From Candidatus Methanogranum gryphiswaldense (GTDB lineage: Archaea; Thermoplasmatota; Thermoplasmata; Methanomassiliicoccales; Methanomethylophilaceae): a stretch of 64,000 nucleotides of DNA. The notes beneath the pieces are model-generated. The model was not told where the DNA came from, searched no databases, and worked only from the letters and a program-made list of their open reading frames with translations. Made by a program: the position numbers and the translations under genes. The first letter of the stretch is position 1. Every line of letters starts with the position of its first letter. The DNA lies in NCBI GenBank assembly GCA_019262145.1, contig CP076745.1, positions 741,093 to 805,092 of the forward strand. The letters run 5' to 3'. Of this stretch, positions 54,367 through 63,014 are shown piece by piece.

Positions 54367-54625
54367 TCTTTCTTGATTCGATTTCTTCCTTATTATGTAC
54401 TTCGAACGGGTCAGGAATGAGCAGTGGACGTTTATCGCTTAACCTTTCATAAAGCAAGACGATCAGTCCTATCATTATGCTGATGATCATAAGTATGGTA
54501 AGGATGTATCCTATCGTCCAAAGACCTTTTGGACAGAAAATATAGCTACTGAACGCGATAACTAATATTGCCGCAGAGATGGAATAAGGAATAATTCTTA
54601 ATTTGAATTTTTTTCTATTATCCAT
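54353..54625 (-). CDS. small two-helix membrane protein
   Basis: The 90-residue protein has two membrane segments (about 12-30 and 36-60) separated by a short loop, a basic N-terminus (MDNRKKFKLR) and a charged tail. It overlaps the end of the glycosyltransferase gene by 14 bases in convergent orientation. No family is recognised. Confidence 0.55.
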   Translation of the reverse strand: MDNRKKFKLRIIPYSISAAILVIAFSSYIFCPKGLWTIGYILTILMIISIMIGLIVLLYERLSDKRPLLIPDPFEVHNKEEIESRKIKLS

Positions 54626-54690
54626 GCACTCACTCAGTTATATGAATCAATTCTGAGATTAAAAATGATTGTAAGTATGTTTCAATCCGT

Positions 54691-54894
54691 TCATATCATG
54701 TCGAATGACATTAGGTACGCTGCGACGGTGCCCACTATGAAGACGATCAGGACAATTATCATGAAGAAGAACATTCTTTTTGTCGATGCGTCGTGGGTGT
54801 CGATCTTGTACATTTTGTAGTATTCGAAAGAAAATACCGCGAGAACTATTGTCGCGAACGAGCACAATATTGGTGTTATGAATGATGTTGCCAT
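54691..54894 (-). CDS. small two-helix membrane protein
   Basis: The 67-residue protein has two hydrophobic segments (about 5-24 and 42-64) with a charged loop YKMYKIDTHDASTKR between them. Its ATG (54892-54894) lies at the end of a perfect 13-base inverted repeat (54891-54921), so start accessibility may be controlled. The antisense and out-of-frame alternatives lack hydrophobic order. No family is recognised. Confidence 0.6.
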   Translation of the reverse strand: MATSFITPILCSFATIVLAVFSFEYYKMYKIDTHDASTKRMFFFMIIVLIVFIVGTVAAYLMSFDMI

Positions 54895-54921
54895 GACCTT
54901 TCATCCCGTGAAAGGTCATGG
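54891..54921 (-). promoter_or_regulatory. 13-base perfect hairpin over a start codon
   Basis: CCATGACCTTTCA (54891-54903) and TGAAAGGTCATGG (54909-54921) pair perfectly around a five-base loop. Read on the minus strand it follows the stop of the gene at 54932 and covers the ATG of the gene ending at 54894. It may terminate, attenuate or control translation. Confidence 0.6.
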
Positions 54922-54931
54922 GTATTATAAA

Positions 54932-55192
54932 TCATTTCAGGAGAGGTGCACTGAGTGAGTTTCCTCTAATGAAATTGACGAATACTTTGAGTATGCTCTG
55001 AAGATATGCGTCAAGGTTCTGTTGTTCATAGGGGGGGTTCATCCACCTTTTTACCAATTCGATGAGTTCTGCACTTGTACATCCATCTGGGTGGTCAGCA
55101 ACGAATTCCTTCCAATGGGCCATTCCTACGCGGAATCCCATTGTCTCTTTGAGTTGCATGATCTCTGGGTTGGTGATGTGGTACGTATCCAT
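54932..55192 (-). CDS. small hypothetical protein
   Basis: The 86-residue soluble protein (MDTYHITNPEIMQLKETMGF) is helical. It contains WKEFVADHPDGCTSAELIELVKRWM, which reads like a winged-helix or Ada-type fragment, but I cannot confirm a family. It ends 11 bases before the 13-base hairpin and may be co-transcribed with the following membrane protein. Confidence 0.55.
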   Translation of the reverse strand: MDTYHITNPEIMQLKETMGFRVGMAHWKEFVADHPDGCTSAELIELVKRWMNPPYEQQNLDAYLQSILKVFVNFIRGNSLSAPLLK

Positions 55193-55272
55193 GATAAATG
55201 GTTAGCGAGGAAGACCCTATATTAAGTTATCCACTATGTACTCCTAGAAATTTCGGATATCGAGTGATATAG

Positions 55273-55962
55273 ATGAGATACGGCGAGGTATGCACAGGAG
55301 TTTTCATAGAAAGGCCCAACAGATTTATCGCAATTGTGGATGTGGAAGGCATAAGGACGAAGTGTCATGTTAAGAATACCGGTCGTTGCAAAGAACTTTT
55401 GGTAAATGGAGCAAAGGTCGTATTGGAAAGATCGAAGAAGAAAAATAGGAAGACCGATTATGACCTCATTTCAGTGTACAAAGGGGGAACCCTTGTGAAT
55501 ATAGATTCTCAGGCGCCCAACAAGGTGGTCATTGAAAAAATTGGCACAATAATAGGTCCGTACGATAAGATGGTTCCAGAATACAAGATAGGCGATTCGA
55601 GGCTAGATGTATATGTTGAATCAGACAATACAAGATATTTGATCGAGGTCAAAGGAGTGACCTTGGAGAAAAATGGTACGGCACTTTTTCCTGATGCCAG
55701 GACCGAGAGAGGTGTTAAGCATATCAAAGAGTTGATGAAAGCGGTTTCTGAAGGATATGATTCCATATTGATATTCGTAATCCAAATGAAAGGCGTAGAT
55801 CGGTTTGAACCAAATTATGGGATGCATTATGAATTCGGTAGAATGTTGGAGTTGGCCCATTCCTGTGGCGTAAGGGTACTGGTTTATGATTGCGTCGTCA
55901 AAGAGGACGAAATATCATTATCTGATCCAGTACCCTTGATCCTGGGTCATTCGTATTCTTGA
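55273..55962 (+). CDS. sfsA: DNA/RNA nuclease SfsA-family protein
   Basis: The 229-residue protein matches SfsA. It has an OB-like N-terminus (FIERPNRFIAIVDVEG, CHVKNTGRCKELL) and a PD-(D/E)XK-like core with DSRLDVYVE and YLIEVKGVTLE, then FPDARTERGVKHIKEL. Bacterial SfsA was named for sugar fermentation stimulation and binds DNA; nuclease activity has been proposed from the fold. Full length. It converges on the membrane protein gene, overlapping by 16 bases. Confidence 0.93.
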   Translation: MRYGEVCTGVFIERPNRFIAIVDVEGIRTKCHVKNTGRCKELLVNGAKVVLERSKKKNRKTDYDLISVYKGGTLVNIDSQAPNKVVIEKIGTIIGPYDKMVPEYKIGDSRLDVYVESDNTRYLIEVKGVTLEKNGTALFPDARTERGVKHIKELMKAVSEGYDSILIFVIQMKGVDRFEPNYGMHYEFGRMLELAHSCGVRVLVYDCVVKEDEISLSDPVPLILGHSYS

Positions 55963-56876
55963 TGTTTTACCCTGTTGTTCTTTGGTTCTTGTGCATTTAT
56001 CTTTTCTATGATGTCCAAATAATCTTCTAATGCTTTTTGCTGGTCTACTATCATCTGATGTACCAGATACACATTTTTCATCATAGGTTCTGCATATGCG
56101 AACTTCCCATTCTCCGGTTCGTTTATGATCATATTAATGACCATAGATTTTACCGATCTTGTACCGGATGTGGCATCTTGATACTCCACTACTGCCTCAA
56201 GAGCAGATGCACCATAGGTGGTTGCATTGATGTAATTCATGCCGGCATCACACAGGTCCTGATATGATGCAAAATCTACAGATTCAACAAGACGGCTCAT
56301 GCCGACCACTAATTTGTCTTGGTAGTATTGGTATACCTCTATCTTGGATTTACCCACATCTGAAACGAGATTCGAGGGTCCGTACATATCTTTGAGGTCG
56401 CAGAGCCTAAATGTCGTGTTTATTTGGAATTTTTTCAAGGTCATTTCATTAGGGGTGATGACCATGTTCTTCCTTGCCAGATACATATCTATCATTGGTT
56501 GTATGATTTTATTATGTCTTATGATCGCTCTACGTTCTTCACGTTGCTTTCTGTTCTCATTGTTGAACATATTGACACTATCAAGAAATATCAGTACGAT
56601 GGCTGCTGCTATCAGGCTGTCCATGGTACTGCTGATATGCGATTGCCAGGAGCCGATACCGTCACCGAACAAACAAAGAATTAGGCCCATGAAGACGATC
56701 AGTACGAATATAATTAGGAGAGAATAGATCGTGATCATCGATAGATGTCTTTTCTCACTCCTTGCAGCACTTCCAATCTTTAGTTTTTTGGACTTTCGTT
56801 TATTTGAGGTATTGGTTTTATCGGACCCATGTGGGTCATTTGATTTTTTAGAGGATATGTGAATTATGGGTCGCAC
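55947..56876 (-). CDS. two-helix membrane protein of the HPr-kinase-like operon
   Basis: The 309-residue protein has a basic, low-complexity N-terminus (about 1-45), two membrane helices (about 48-70 and 85-103) and a 200-residue soluble C-terminal region that is helical. I recognise no family. Its start lies inside the end of the HPr-kinase-like gene (13-base overlap), so it is translated with it. A signalling role at the membrane is possible from the partner, which is inference. Confidence 0.6.
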   Translation of the reverse strand: MRPIIHISSKKSNDPHGSDKTNTSNKRKSKKLKIGSAARSEKRHLSMITIYSLLIIFVLIVFMGLILCLFGDGIGSWQSHISSTMDSLIAAAIVLIFLDSVNMFNNENRKQREERRAIIRHNKIIQPMIDMYLARKNMVITPNEMTLKKFQINTTFRLCDLKDMYGPSNLVSDVGKSKIEVYQYYQDKLVVGMSRLVESVDFASYQDLCDAGMNYINATTYGASALEAVVEYQDATSGTRSVKSMVINMIINEPENGKFAYAEPMMKNVYLVHQMIVDQQKALEDYLDIIEKINAQEPKNNRVKHQEYE

Positions 56877-57874
56877 CTTCTTATTATGTTCCTTATGATA
56901 TCCTGGGTCTGTTCTGGTGTTCCAATTGTGTTGATCATATGCACATTACAATCATCCAGAAATTTTCTTAGGAATTCTGTCCTTATCCGCATTTTGCGTT
57001 CGGACCTAATGATTTGGTGAGGATTACAGAGGTCATTTATTAACATATAGTGTAACGCTTCTTCAGAGGAAATGGCAACAGATCTGCACTGGTCTGTTGG
57101 GTCGCGTTTCATCAGTATCACATGTCTTATTGTTGTACTATTCGATACAGAATCATTTCCAGCAATCCATCTTATGTTGGCTATTCCCCTTCCGTTACTA
57201 TCGAATCTGACATTTTTTACGAGAGGTTTGAATTCTTCCCATACATCTCCGATATCAGCATCAATGTAGCAATTCTTTTCAGATCCATATGCCACGGGTC
57301 TTCCTTTACCTAATTTAACAAAGTACCAGTCATCCGAGATCAAGCGTGAGTTCACATCCCTGAGCAATCCCCATGATTGAGTGGTCTTGCCCGTCTTCGA
57401 AGGAGCAATGAGGGTCACACCGACATCATCGACATCTAATACTGCACCATGAATGGAAAATCTATCGTGTGCCTCTTCTAAGATATTGCCCGTTATTCCA
57501 AGTGCTATGCTCTTTATCCATCCATAGTAGTCAATGTTGAATAGAAATGCAGTACAGGTTCTGGGTTCAAAAAAAACTTCCATATCAAGTTCTAAATCAT
57601 TGATGCAGAATAATCTGGCATGCGGTACCGTATGGTCGGACATGGCATAAAAATTGTCATTCCACATTTCGATATGTTCTCTATCTGATGTACATAGCTC
57701 GACGCATACTCCCGCGATGTCAGCTTTTGCAGAGAATAGGATATTGGAACAAAATCTCATCTTGTAAGCATCGCATGTTTCCTGGTCGATCAATTTGACT
57801 GAATAACCCATATGATCAATTACGATAAGTATACGAGATAAATCATCTTTTGTATCATGGAATGAAATCAGCAC
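56864..57874 (-). CDS. HPr kinase/PEPCK-like P-loop protein
   Basis: The 336-residue protein has a P-loop LIAPSKTGKTT (about 156-165) within IHGAVLDVDDVGVTL, followed by RLISDDWYFVK. That order of strand, P-loop and Asp-Asp is characteristic of HPr kinase-like proteins. The first 130 residues are an unassigned alpha/beta domain. Archaea generally lack the sugar phosphotransferase system, so HPr is not the likely substrate. Related proteins act in peptide or polysaccharide synthesis loci. It overlaps HxlR-type and membrane-protein genes on each side. Confidence 0.7.
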   Translation of the reverse strand: MLISFHDTKDDLSRILIVIDHMGYSVKLIDQETCDAYKMRFCSNILFSAKADIAGVCVELCTSDREHIEMWNDNFYAMSDHTVPHARLFCINDLELDMEVFFEPRTCTAFLFNIDYYGWIKSIALGITGNILEEAHDRFSIHGAVLDVDDVGVTLIAPSKTGKTTQSWGLLRDVNSRLISDDWYFVKLGKGRPVAYGSEKNCYIDADIGDVWEEFKPLVKNVRFDSNGRGIANIRWIAGNDSVSNSTTIRHVILMKRDPTDQCRSVAISSEEALHYMLINDLCNPHQIIRSERKMRIRTEFLRKFLDDCNVHMINTIGTPEQTQDIIRNIIRRCDP

Positions 57875-58260
57875 GTCTTTTTGACATCTGTATCTATGTC
57901 CTTTTCGAATGTGACCATGTTCAAGAATATGTTATCTAACGCCCAGTTGGCCAATTCTTTTAGTATGGGTCCAAGGCTTCTGCCACGATCGGTTATACTA
58001 TAGACAACACGTACTGGTACTTCAGCGTAGATCGTCCTAGATATGAGGCCGTCCCTTTCAAGTTCTCTTAGTTGATTGGTCAGCACCTTTGGAGATACCA
58101 TCGGCATCTGAGATAAAAGTTCTGAAAATCTCATGTCGCCTTTGATCATAAGTTTGCAAAGGACCGTAGATTTCCATTTCCCTTCGATCAGGGACATTGT
58201 AGCGTCAACAGCGCAGTCCATCCTGGGTGCGTTGTCCTTGTTTAGCATAGTTACCCCCAA
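57868..58260 (-). CDS. HxlR-family winged-helix transcriptional regulator
   Basis: The 130-residue protein shows the HxlR core: MSLIEGKWKSTVLCKLM, MRFSELLSQMPMVSPKVLTNQLRELERDGLISR and VVYSITDRGRSLGPIL. A cysteine (MDCAVDATM) before the first helix is often the redox sensor in this family. It is divergent from an Fe-S flavoprotein gene with a 73-base gap, and it overlaps the HPr-kinase-like gene by seven bases. It probably regulates one or both units. Confidence 0.85.
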   Translation of the reverse strand: MGVTMLNKDNAPRMDCAVDATMSLIEGKWKSTVLCKLMIKGDMRFSELLSQMPMVSPKVLTNQLRELERDGLISRTIYAEVPVRVVYSITDRGRSLGPILKELANWALDNIFLNMVTFEKDIDTDVKKTC

Positions 58261-58333
58261 CCACTATTACTATTTCAAAATTCTCTAACAATTCTTTTAT
58301 ATTACTACTATCCTTTGGTAAGTTGGTGGTTCA

Positions 58334-58879
58334 TTGTCAATTGTGGCAGTAATATCTAGTCCTAGAAAAGGCGGAAATTGTGATACTGTGGTTAACGCCA
58401 TAGCAGATTCAGCAAAGGAAAATGGTAAGGATGTCAAAATCTTTTATTTGAATCCCATGACAAATAGGAAAGGGTGTCAGGGATGCAATGGATGTAAAAA
58501 AGCTGGTAGATGTGTGGTAAAGGATGACCTCACTCCAGTTTTAGATGCGATCAGGGATTCAGAGGGTGTTATATTATCATCACCGGTCTATTTTGGCGAG
58601 GCGTGCGGACAGTACAGATTACTGGAGGATCGGTTCTATTCGTTCCTCAATGGGGATTTCAGTCTGAATATCGGTACAGGAAAAAAGGTCGCCATAGTTA
58701 CTTCTTGTGGATCGGCTGGAGCTCAGGAATTGGCAGATAAGTTTGAAGGTGTGATGGTAAATTACTTTAAATTTAGTTCAGTTGGAAAGATCGCCATCAC
58801 GGGTGGAAATCCTCTTGACGCGGCCAAGAACAACAAGGATATAATGTCCAAGGCAAAAGAGATAGGTAAAAAGATTTGA
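58334..58879 (+). CDS. flavodoxin-fold NAD(P)H-dependent FMN reductase / iron-sulfur flavoprotein-like
   Basis: The start is TTG 58334, preceded by GGTGGT at 58325-58330; no ATG fits. A TATA-like TTTTATATTA lies near 58289. The 181-residue protein begins IVAVISSPRKGGNCDTV, an FMN-binding loop. It then has the cysteine motif GCQGCNGCKKAGRCVVKDD of Fe-S-flavoprotein-type reductases, and ILSSPVYFGEACGQ. It likely transfers electrons from NAD(P)H or ferredoxin. Its divergent HxlR regulator suggests redox-controlled expression. Confidence 0.85.
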   Translation: MSIVAVISSPRKGGNCDTVVNAIADSAKENGKDVKIFYLNPMTNRKGCQGCNGCKKAGRCVVKDDLTPVLDAIRDSEGVILSSPVYFGEACGQYRLLEDRFYSFLNGDFSLNIGTGKKVAIVTSCGSAGAQELADKFEGVMVNYFKFSSVGKIAITGGNPLDAAKNNKDIMSKAKEIGKKI

Positions 58880-58886
58880 AAACAAT

Positions 58887-58904
58887 GGAGAGGTCGATCC
58901 TCTC
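58887..58904 (+). terminator. hairpin terminator
   Basis: GAGAGG and CCTCTC form a stem just after the flavoprotein stop, followed by a T-rich tract (CGTTTTTCT). Confidence 0.65.
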
Positions 58905-58941
58905 CTAAACGTTTTTCTATACAGTCTACATATTTGTCCTA

Positions 58942-59343
58942 ATGACTGGCAGCGTAGAGATCGATGTTCACACGACTGAGTTCGGTATGATGGATATCAC
59001 TGGTGATGTGCGTGATGTGATCTCCAAAAGTGGTTTTAAAAGTGGGATAGTGGTAATATATTCTACTCACACCTCAGCGGGTATAACAGTTAATGAAAAT
59101 GCAGATCCGGATGTCAGGAACGATATTATGTTTGGACTTCGCGAATCATTTCCTGATAGGTTCGAATTCAAACACAGTGAAGGTAATTCTTGTGCTCATA
59201 TAATGACGTCCGTGATCGGATCGTCGGCTACAGTGATAGTGGAGAATGGCGAGATGTTGCTTGGCCTTTGGCAAGGTATATTTATATGTGAATTTGACGG
59301 ACCAAGGGCCAGAAAGGTACTTGTTAAGATGATTTCGGACTGA
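58942..59343 (+). CDS. YjbQ-family (UPF0047) protein
   Basis: The 133-residue protein matches YjbQ over its length. It has YSTHTSAGITVNENADPDVRNDI (conserved His and acidic residues), NSCAHIMTSVIGSS, and LLGLWQGIFICEFDGPR. Some members show thiamine phosphate synthase activity in complementation tests, but the physiological role is unsettled. It has its own promoter region upstream and stands before a flavodoxin gene. Confidence 0.93.
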   Translation: MTGSVEIDVHTTEFGMMDITGDVRDVISKSGFKSGIVVIYSTHTSAGITVNENADPDVRNDIMFGLRESFPDRFEFKHSEGNSCAHIMTSVIGSSATVIVENGEMLLGLWQGIFICEFDGPRARKVLVKMISD

Positions 59344-59389
59344 TCGTTGCATAATTCTTATTAACAGGTACTTTCATTAAGGCAATGGG

Positions 59390-59806
59390 ATGGAAATGCA
59401 ACCTACAATTGCAGTAATATATGCTTCCAGTATAACTGGAAATACGAAAAAGACAGGAAAATACATTGCCGATGCTCTTAAGGCCGATACATTTGACCTC
59501 AAAAAGCAGACGGTGATCGATCTCAAAGGATACAAACAGATTGTGTTCGGAACCGGCATCCATGCAGGAAAACCTTACAGTCCGTTAGTGAAATTCTTAG
59601 AGAAAAATAAAGCTGACCTCACTGGTAAGAAAGTATCTCTTTACATCTGTTGCATGTTCGACGATGAGAAAGGAGAAAAACAGTGTGCGACGGTCTCCAC
59701 TACACTCGGTATAGCCGATGCTGCATTTTTCTGCGGAAAAGGCGAGAAAGACGAAGCAGGCTTCGAGAAGAAAGTGGACGATTTCATTGCAAAGCAGCGT
59801 GCTTGA
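59390..59806 (+). CDS. flavodoxin-family protein
   Basis: The 138-residue protein shows the FMN phosphate loop IYASSITGNTKKTGKYIA and IVFGTGIHAGKPYSPL, a flavodoxin or HemG-like fold. It should act as a single-electron carrier or oxidoreductase. The stop TGA is directly followed by the ATG of the DUF1294 gene, so the two are probably co-translated. Confidence 0.85.
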   Translation: MEMQPTIAVIYASSITGNTKKTGKYIADALKADTFDLKKQTVIDLKGYKQIVFGTGIHAGKPYSPLVKFLEKNKADLTGKKVSLYICCMFDDEKGEKQCATVSTTLGIADAAFFCGKGEKDEAGFEKKVDDFIAKQRA

Positions 59807-60088
59807 ATGGAAACATTCAGCACGGGCTTCCTTGTGCTGCTCGTCGTTTATCTGGTCATATGCATGATAGCTTTTGCTTTGTATGGTATTGATAAGCGTA
59901 GGGCCATCAAGGACCAATGGAGGATATCGGAGGCTACATTGCTGACCGTGTCTTTCTTTGGAGCAATTGGTGCTGTAGCAGGAATGAAGACATTTAGACA
60001 CAAGACACAGAAGCTAAAATTCAAGGTGGTTTATTTGTTCCTTGTCTTGAATATTGTTCTTTTGGCCTACGCGTTCATCAAAATCTAA
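59807..60088 (+). CDS. DUF1294 membrane protein
   Basis: The 93-residue protein has two to three membrane helices and the DUF1294 signatures YGIDKRRA, RISEATLL, FGAIGAVAGM and FRHKTQKLKF. The function is not known. It begins immediately after the flavodoxin gene. The family is widespread in bacteria and some archaea. Confidence 0.9.
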   Translation: METFSTGFLVLLVVYLVICMIAFALYGIDKRRAIKDQWRISEATLLTVSFFGAIGAVAGMKTFRHKTQKLKFKVVYLFLVLNIVLLAYAFIKI

Positions 60089-60094
60089 ACTTTT

Positions 60095-61030
60095 TCATGA
60101 ATATAATTTTCCGATATCAGTGTCGATATCTTCTGAACCTAGAAGTACGACCCTGCTGTCGGGTCTCTCTTTTATTAATTTCATGTTCACTAGATCTCCT
60201 AGCTGTATTGAAAAGTCTTTGATCTCTTCAAATGATGGCATATTCGTGATTGAAAGTCTTTCTCTCGATCCTCCGACAAACACATAGCCTTTAGGTTCTA
60301 TGAGATCTGGTTCGGCAATATTATCGAGTTTAGCATAATCCTCTATCCATCCGAAGTTCAGGTCTTTGACCAACGTATGCCTTATGACGGTCCTTGTATC
60401 GAGTGATGGGAACGATTCAAGTGTTTTCATGAGTCTTTGCCAACCATCTTTGATCTTTGGGCGGCATACTTTTTTGTAAATTTCTTCGTTGGGTGCAGCT
60501 ACGGTGACATACATCTGTCTCGGCAGTGTATCCAAGGCATTCATCTCATCGGGATATGTTCCATTGGTGACAAGGAACGTTGTCATTCCACGACTGTGGC
60601 ATTCTTTGAAGAAATCAGATAGATATGGGTAGGTGATCGGTTCACCGGCCAATGATATGGCAACCTGGTTCGGATTGTATGCTTCTTCAAACATCTTTTT
60701 GCTGCATCTCGGGTCTCCCTTGAATCCCGATATCAAAAGCCTCTGTTGTTCTATGAGAGCGTCTAACATCTCTTTGGGTTCAGCCCAGTCAGTGACCTCA
60801 AAATCTCTTCCTTCGACCCTCCAGCAGAATGTGCATTGATGACTGCACTCATTTATCGCAGGTGTCATCTGTAAACATCTGTGACTTTTTATGCCATAGA
60901 AATCCTGTTTATAGCAATGTCTTTCATGAAGCATACTTTCCTTCATCCAATGACAGAGTTTTACTGCTGCGTGGTCTTTGTAGAGCCTGTATTGTTGACG
61001 TATGAGAAGATCGCGATAAGATTCATCCAT
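60095..61030 (-). CDS. taw1: tRNA 4-demethylwyosine synthase (Taw1/TYW1)
   Basis: The 311-residue radical SAM enzyme shows INECSHQCTFCWR (CxxxCxxC at C62, C66, C69) and the TYW1 segments GNTYP-like TNGTYP and SLAGEPITYPYL. It builds the tricyclic base of wyosine from N1-methylguanosine in tRNA-Phe position 37. It is the archaeal form without the flavodoxin domain. It is the last gene of a compact operon after rfcL, eight bases away. Confidence 0.9.
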   Translation of the reverse strand: MDESYRDLLIRQQYRLYKDHAAVKLCHWMKESMLHERHCYKQDFYGIKSHRCLQMTPAINECSHQCTFCWRVEGRDFEVTDWAEPKEMLDALIEQQRLLISGFKGDPRCSKKMFEEAYNPNQVAISLAGEPITYPYLSDFFKECHSRGMTTFLVTNGTYPDEMNALDTLPRQMYVTVAAPNEEIYKKVCRPKIKDGWQRLMKTLESFPSLDTRTVIRHTLVKDLNFGWIEDYAKLDNIAEPDLIEPKGYVFVGGSRERLSITNMPSFEEIKDFSIQLGDLVNMKLIKERPDSRVVLLGSEDIDTDIGKLYS

Positions 61031-61038
61031 TGGATCAC

Positions 61039-62487
61039 TTAAAATTCAAATAAGTTGCGTTGTGTTTTTTTGGTTTCAGGTTTGGATTGTACATCCTGTA
61101 CCATCGTTGTTTGTATCTGTTCTATTACAGGGGGTATATCAACGATAGGTTCTGGTTTTTTTATTATTTGTGTTGTTTCTTTTGGAGGAAGTGTCTTTAA
61201 AAAGGCTTTTTTCACTTGTTCTGAATCGATCTTTTTATCGATCAGATATCCGAGTTCTTCTGGTTCAAGTGTAGCATCTTTGACTAACATTACACAGTAT
61301 TCTTCCGAATTCCTGCATAGTTGTTTTACGTTGGGAAGTATGTCAAATTCTACTCTTTTTGTGGATGTATGGTTAAGGACAGCCAATTTGTAACAAATGG
61401 AATATTTGAGAGCACGTGTGTTCTTGGAATGAGACATTTTAGATAGATACATGGGAAAACGAATTCTTTCATGTGAGACCAGACTGTTCATCCTCGCTGT
61501 TGCAACACCCATCGTCATCATATCGCTGGCATAAGCCCAGAATCTATAGTATTGACGTCTGTGCACCCTTCCTAGATAAACATCTGCACGGCATAGTTTT
61601 TCATATCCTCTGACCAGGTCCCCAGGCTCACGATATTCATATGGAAGGTTTTCGTCCACCCAGAGTATGGCGGTCTCTGGGTCGGAATCTGCTTTTGAAA
61701 GCATTGCTCTAGCCGATCCAGGGTCGTTCTTTCTGAAAATCGCGTCTACGACAGCATACATATCTTTTTTTATATTTCTTTCAGATATTTGATCTGCCGA
61801 TCCATATGATATGTTCTGTGTTCCCAATCCCAAGGATTCCAGGTCCCTTATGGCCGCACGCATATCACCGTTTGAATTTGATGTGATCCTATCAAGAACA
61901 CCTGTATCGATGGTAATGTTCTCCTTTTTTGCAATGGCAGCAAGGGCAGCAACTATGGCACGAGAGGTCGGCTTTCTAAATGTTATTTGTATAGTGTCTG
62001 TTTTTATTGCAGAACTTTTTTTTGAAAGGGCATAGAAGTCATTGACGATCAATATCACCGGTTGTTTGGTGGTCTTGATAAGCTCGTTAATCGCCGGAAG
62101 AGCACCCTTATCCACGGAACCGAATAGGTTGTCCGCCTCATCGAGAACAATGAGTTTTCTGCCACCATTTTTGACATCCAGATAGTTTCCACTGTTATCA
62201 AATGTATTCGAATTTGCGCCCCTTACAGCAATGTCCCTGATGATGTCCCCTGTCCGTTGATCGGACGCATTCATCTCAACTATCCCCCAACCCATATCAA
62301 TGGCAAGTGCTTCAGCGGAGGTGGTCTTTCCAACACCAGGTGTCCCGATCAGTATGAGGGCTTTCTTTTCCGGTATTCCCATATCCCATGATTTTGCCCA
62401 AGATAGCATCTCGTTGGTAGCAGATGGATTACCGACGACGTCTTTTAGGGTCTTCGGCCTATACTTCTCGGTCCAATCCTCAGACAT
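61039..62487 (-). CDS. rfcL: replication factor C large subunit
   Basis: The 482-residue protein begins WTEKYRPKTLKDVVGN and has Walker A GTPGVGKTT (48-56), Walker B LIVLDEADN (about 112-120), and sensor 1 VILIVNDFYALS. The C-terminus ends in RNLFEF, a PIP box for PCNA binding. It loads PCNA on DNA with RfcS, whose gene is not in the window. It starts one base after the zinc-ribbon protein gene's end. Confidence 0.95.
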   Translation of the reverse strand: MSEDWTEKYRPKTLKDVVGNPSATNEMLSWAKSWDMGIPEKKALILIGTPGVGKTTSAEALAIDMGWGIVEMNASDQRTGDIIRDIAVRGANSNTFDNSGNYLDVKNGGRKLIVLDEADNLFGSVDKGALPAINELIKTTKQPVILIVNDFYALSKKSSAIKTDTIQITFRKPTSRAIVAALAAIAKKENITIDTGVLDRITSNSNGDMRAAIRDLESLGLGTQNISYGSADQISERNIKKDMYAVVDAIFRKNDPGSARAMLSKADSDPETAILWVDENLPYEYREPGDLVRGYEKLCRADVYLGRVHRRQYYRFWAYASDMMTMGVATARMNSLVSHERIRFPMYLSKMSHSKNTRALKYSICYKLAVLNHTSTKRVEFDILPNVKQLCRNSEEYCVMLVKDATLEPEELGYLIDKKIDSEQVKKAFLKTLPPKETTQIIKKPEPIVDIPPVIEQIQTTMVQDVQSKPETKKTQRNLFEF

Positions 62488-62488
62488 G

Positions 62489-63001
62489 TCACTCCTTTTT
62501 GATCTTCTTTTGTTGACGTGGCATGAAAGCCAGGGTCAGGGCCTCCATTGCCTGTATGAAGTAGATGAATATACTTGCTAAGAAAAGTATGGTACTATAA
62601 TAGGACGTGAGATTTCCATAATAGGTTAGATAGAACAGAGGAACGGATATTACCAAGTATATTGCCGCTCTTTTGTAACTTCTAAACCAAAGATGCCCCA
62701 ATCCAAATATGTTGAAGAATCCGGGGCCTAATGCCAGAATTATGCCTACTATTCCGCTCTTGTTGAGTTTAGGTCTGAACGTCGAGGTCATTTGATCCTT
62801 TGTTATCGTTGCACCGCAATGTTGACAGAACAAATCACCGGGATTTATATCACATCCGCACGTTTTACAGATGTTGTTTCCTTGAACGACATTCCCTTTA
62901 TCATCTAGTTTTATCGCGCTTTTGCTGGAACGCCCACAGTGATGACAGAATTCTGAATTTTCTGGAATCTCGTTTCCACATTCAGGACAGATCGTTTTCA
63001 T
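62489..63001 (-). CDS. zinc-ribbon membrane protein
   Basis: The 170-residue protein has two zinc ribbons, CPECGNEIPENSEFCHHCG and CKTCGCDINPGDLFCQHCG, followed by three membrane helices (about 82-160) and a lysine-rich tail. The membrane part resembles TM2-type or small sugar-transporter-like segments, but I cannot assign it. It lies between the ABC ATPase and rfcL genes in a tightly packed operon. Confidence 0.75.
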   Translation of the reverse strand: MKTICPECGNEIPENSEFCHHCGRSSKSAIKLDDKGNVVQGNNICKTCGCDINPGDLFCQHCGATITKDQMTSTFRPKLNKSGIVGIILALGPGFFNIFGLGHLWFRSYKRAAIYLVISVPLFYLTYYGNLTSYYSTILFLASIFIYFIQAMEALTLAFMPRQQKKIKKE

Positions 63002-63014
63002 TTTTTTTCCTTCC

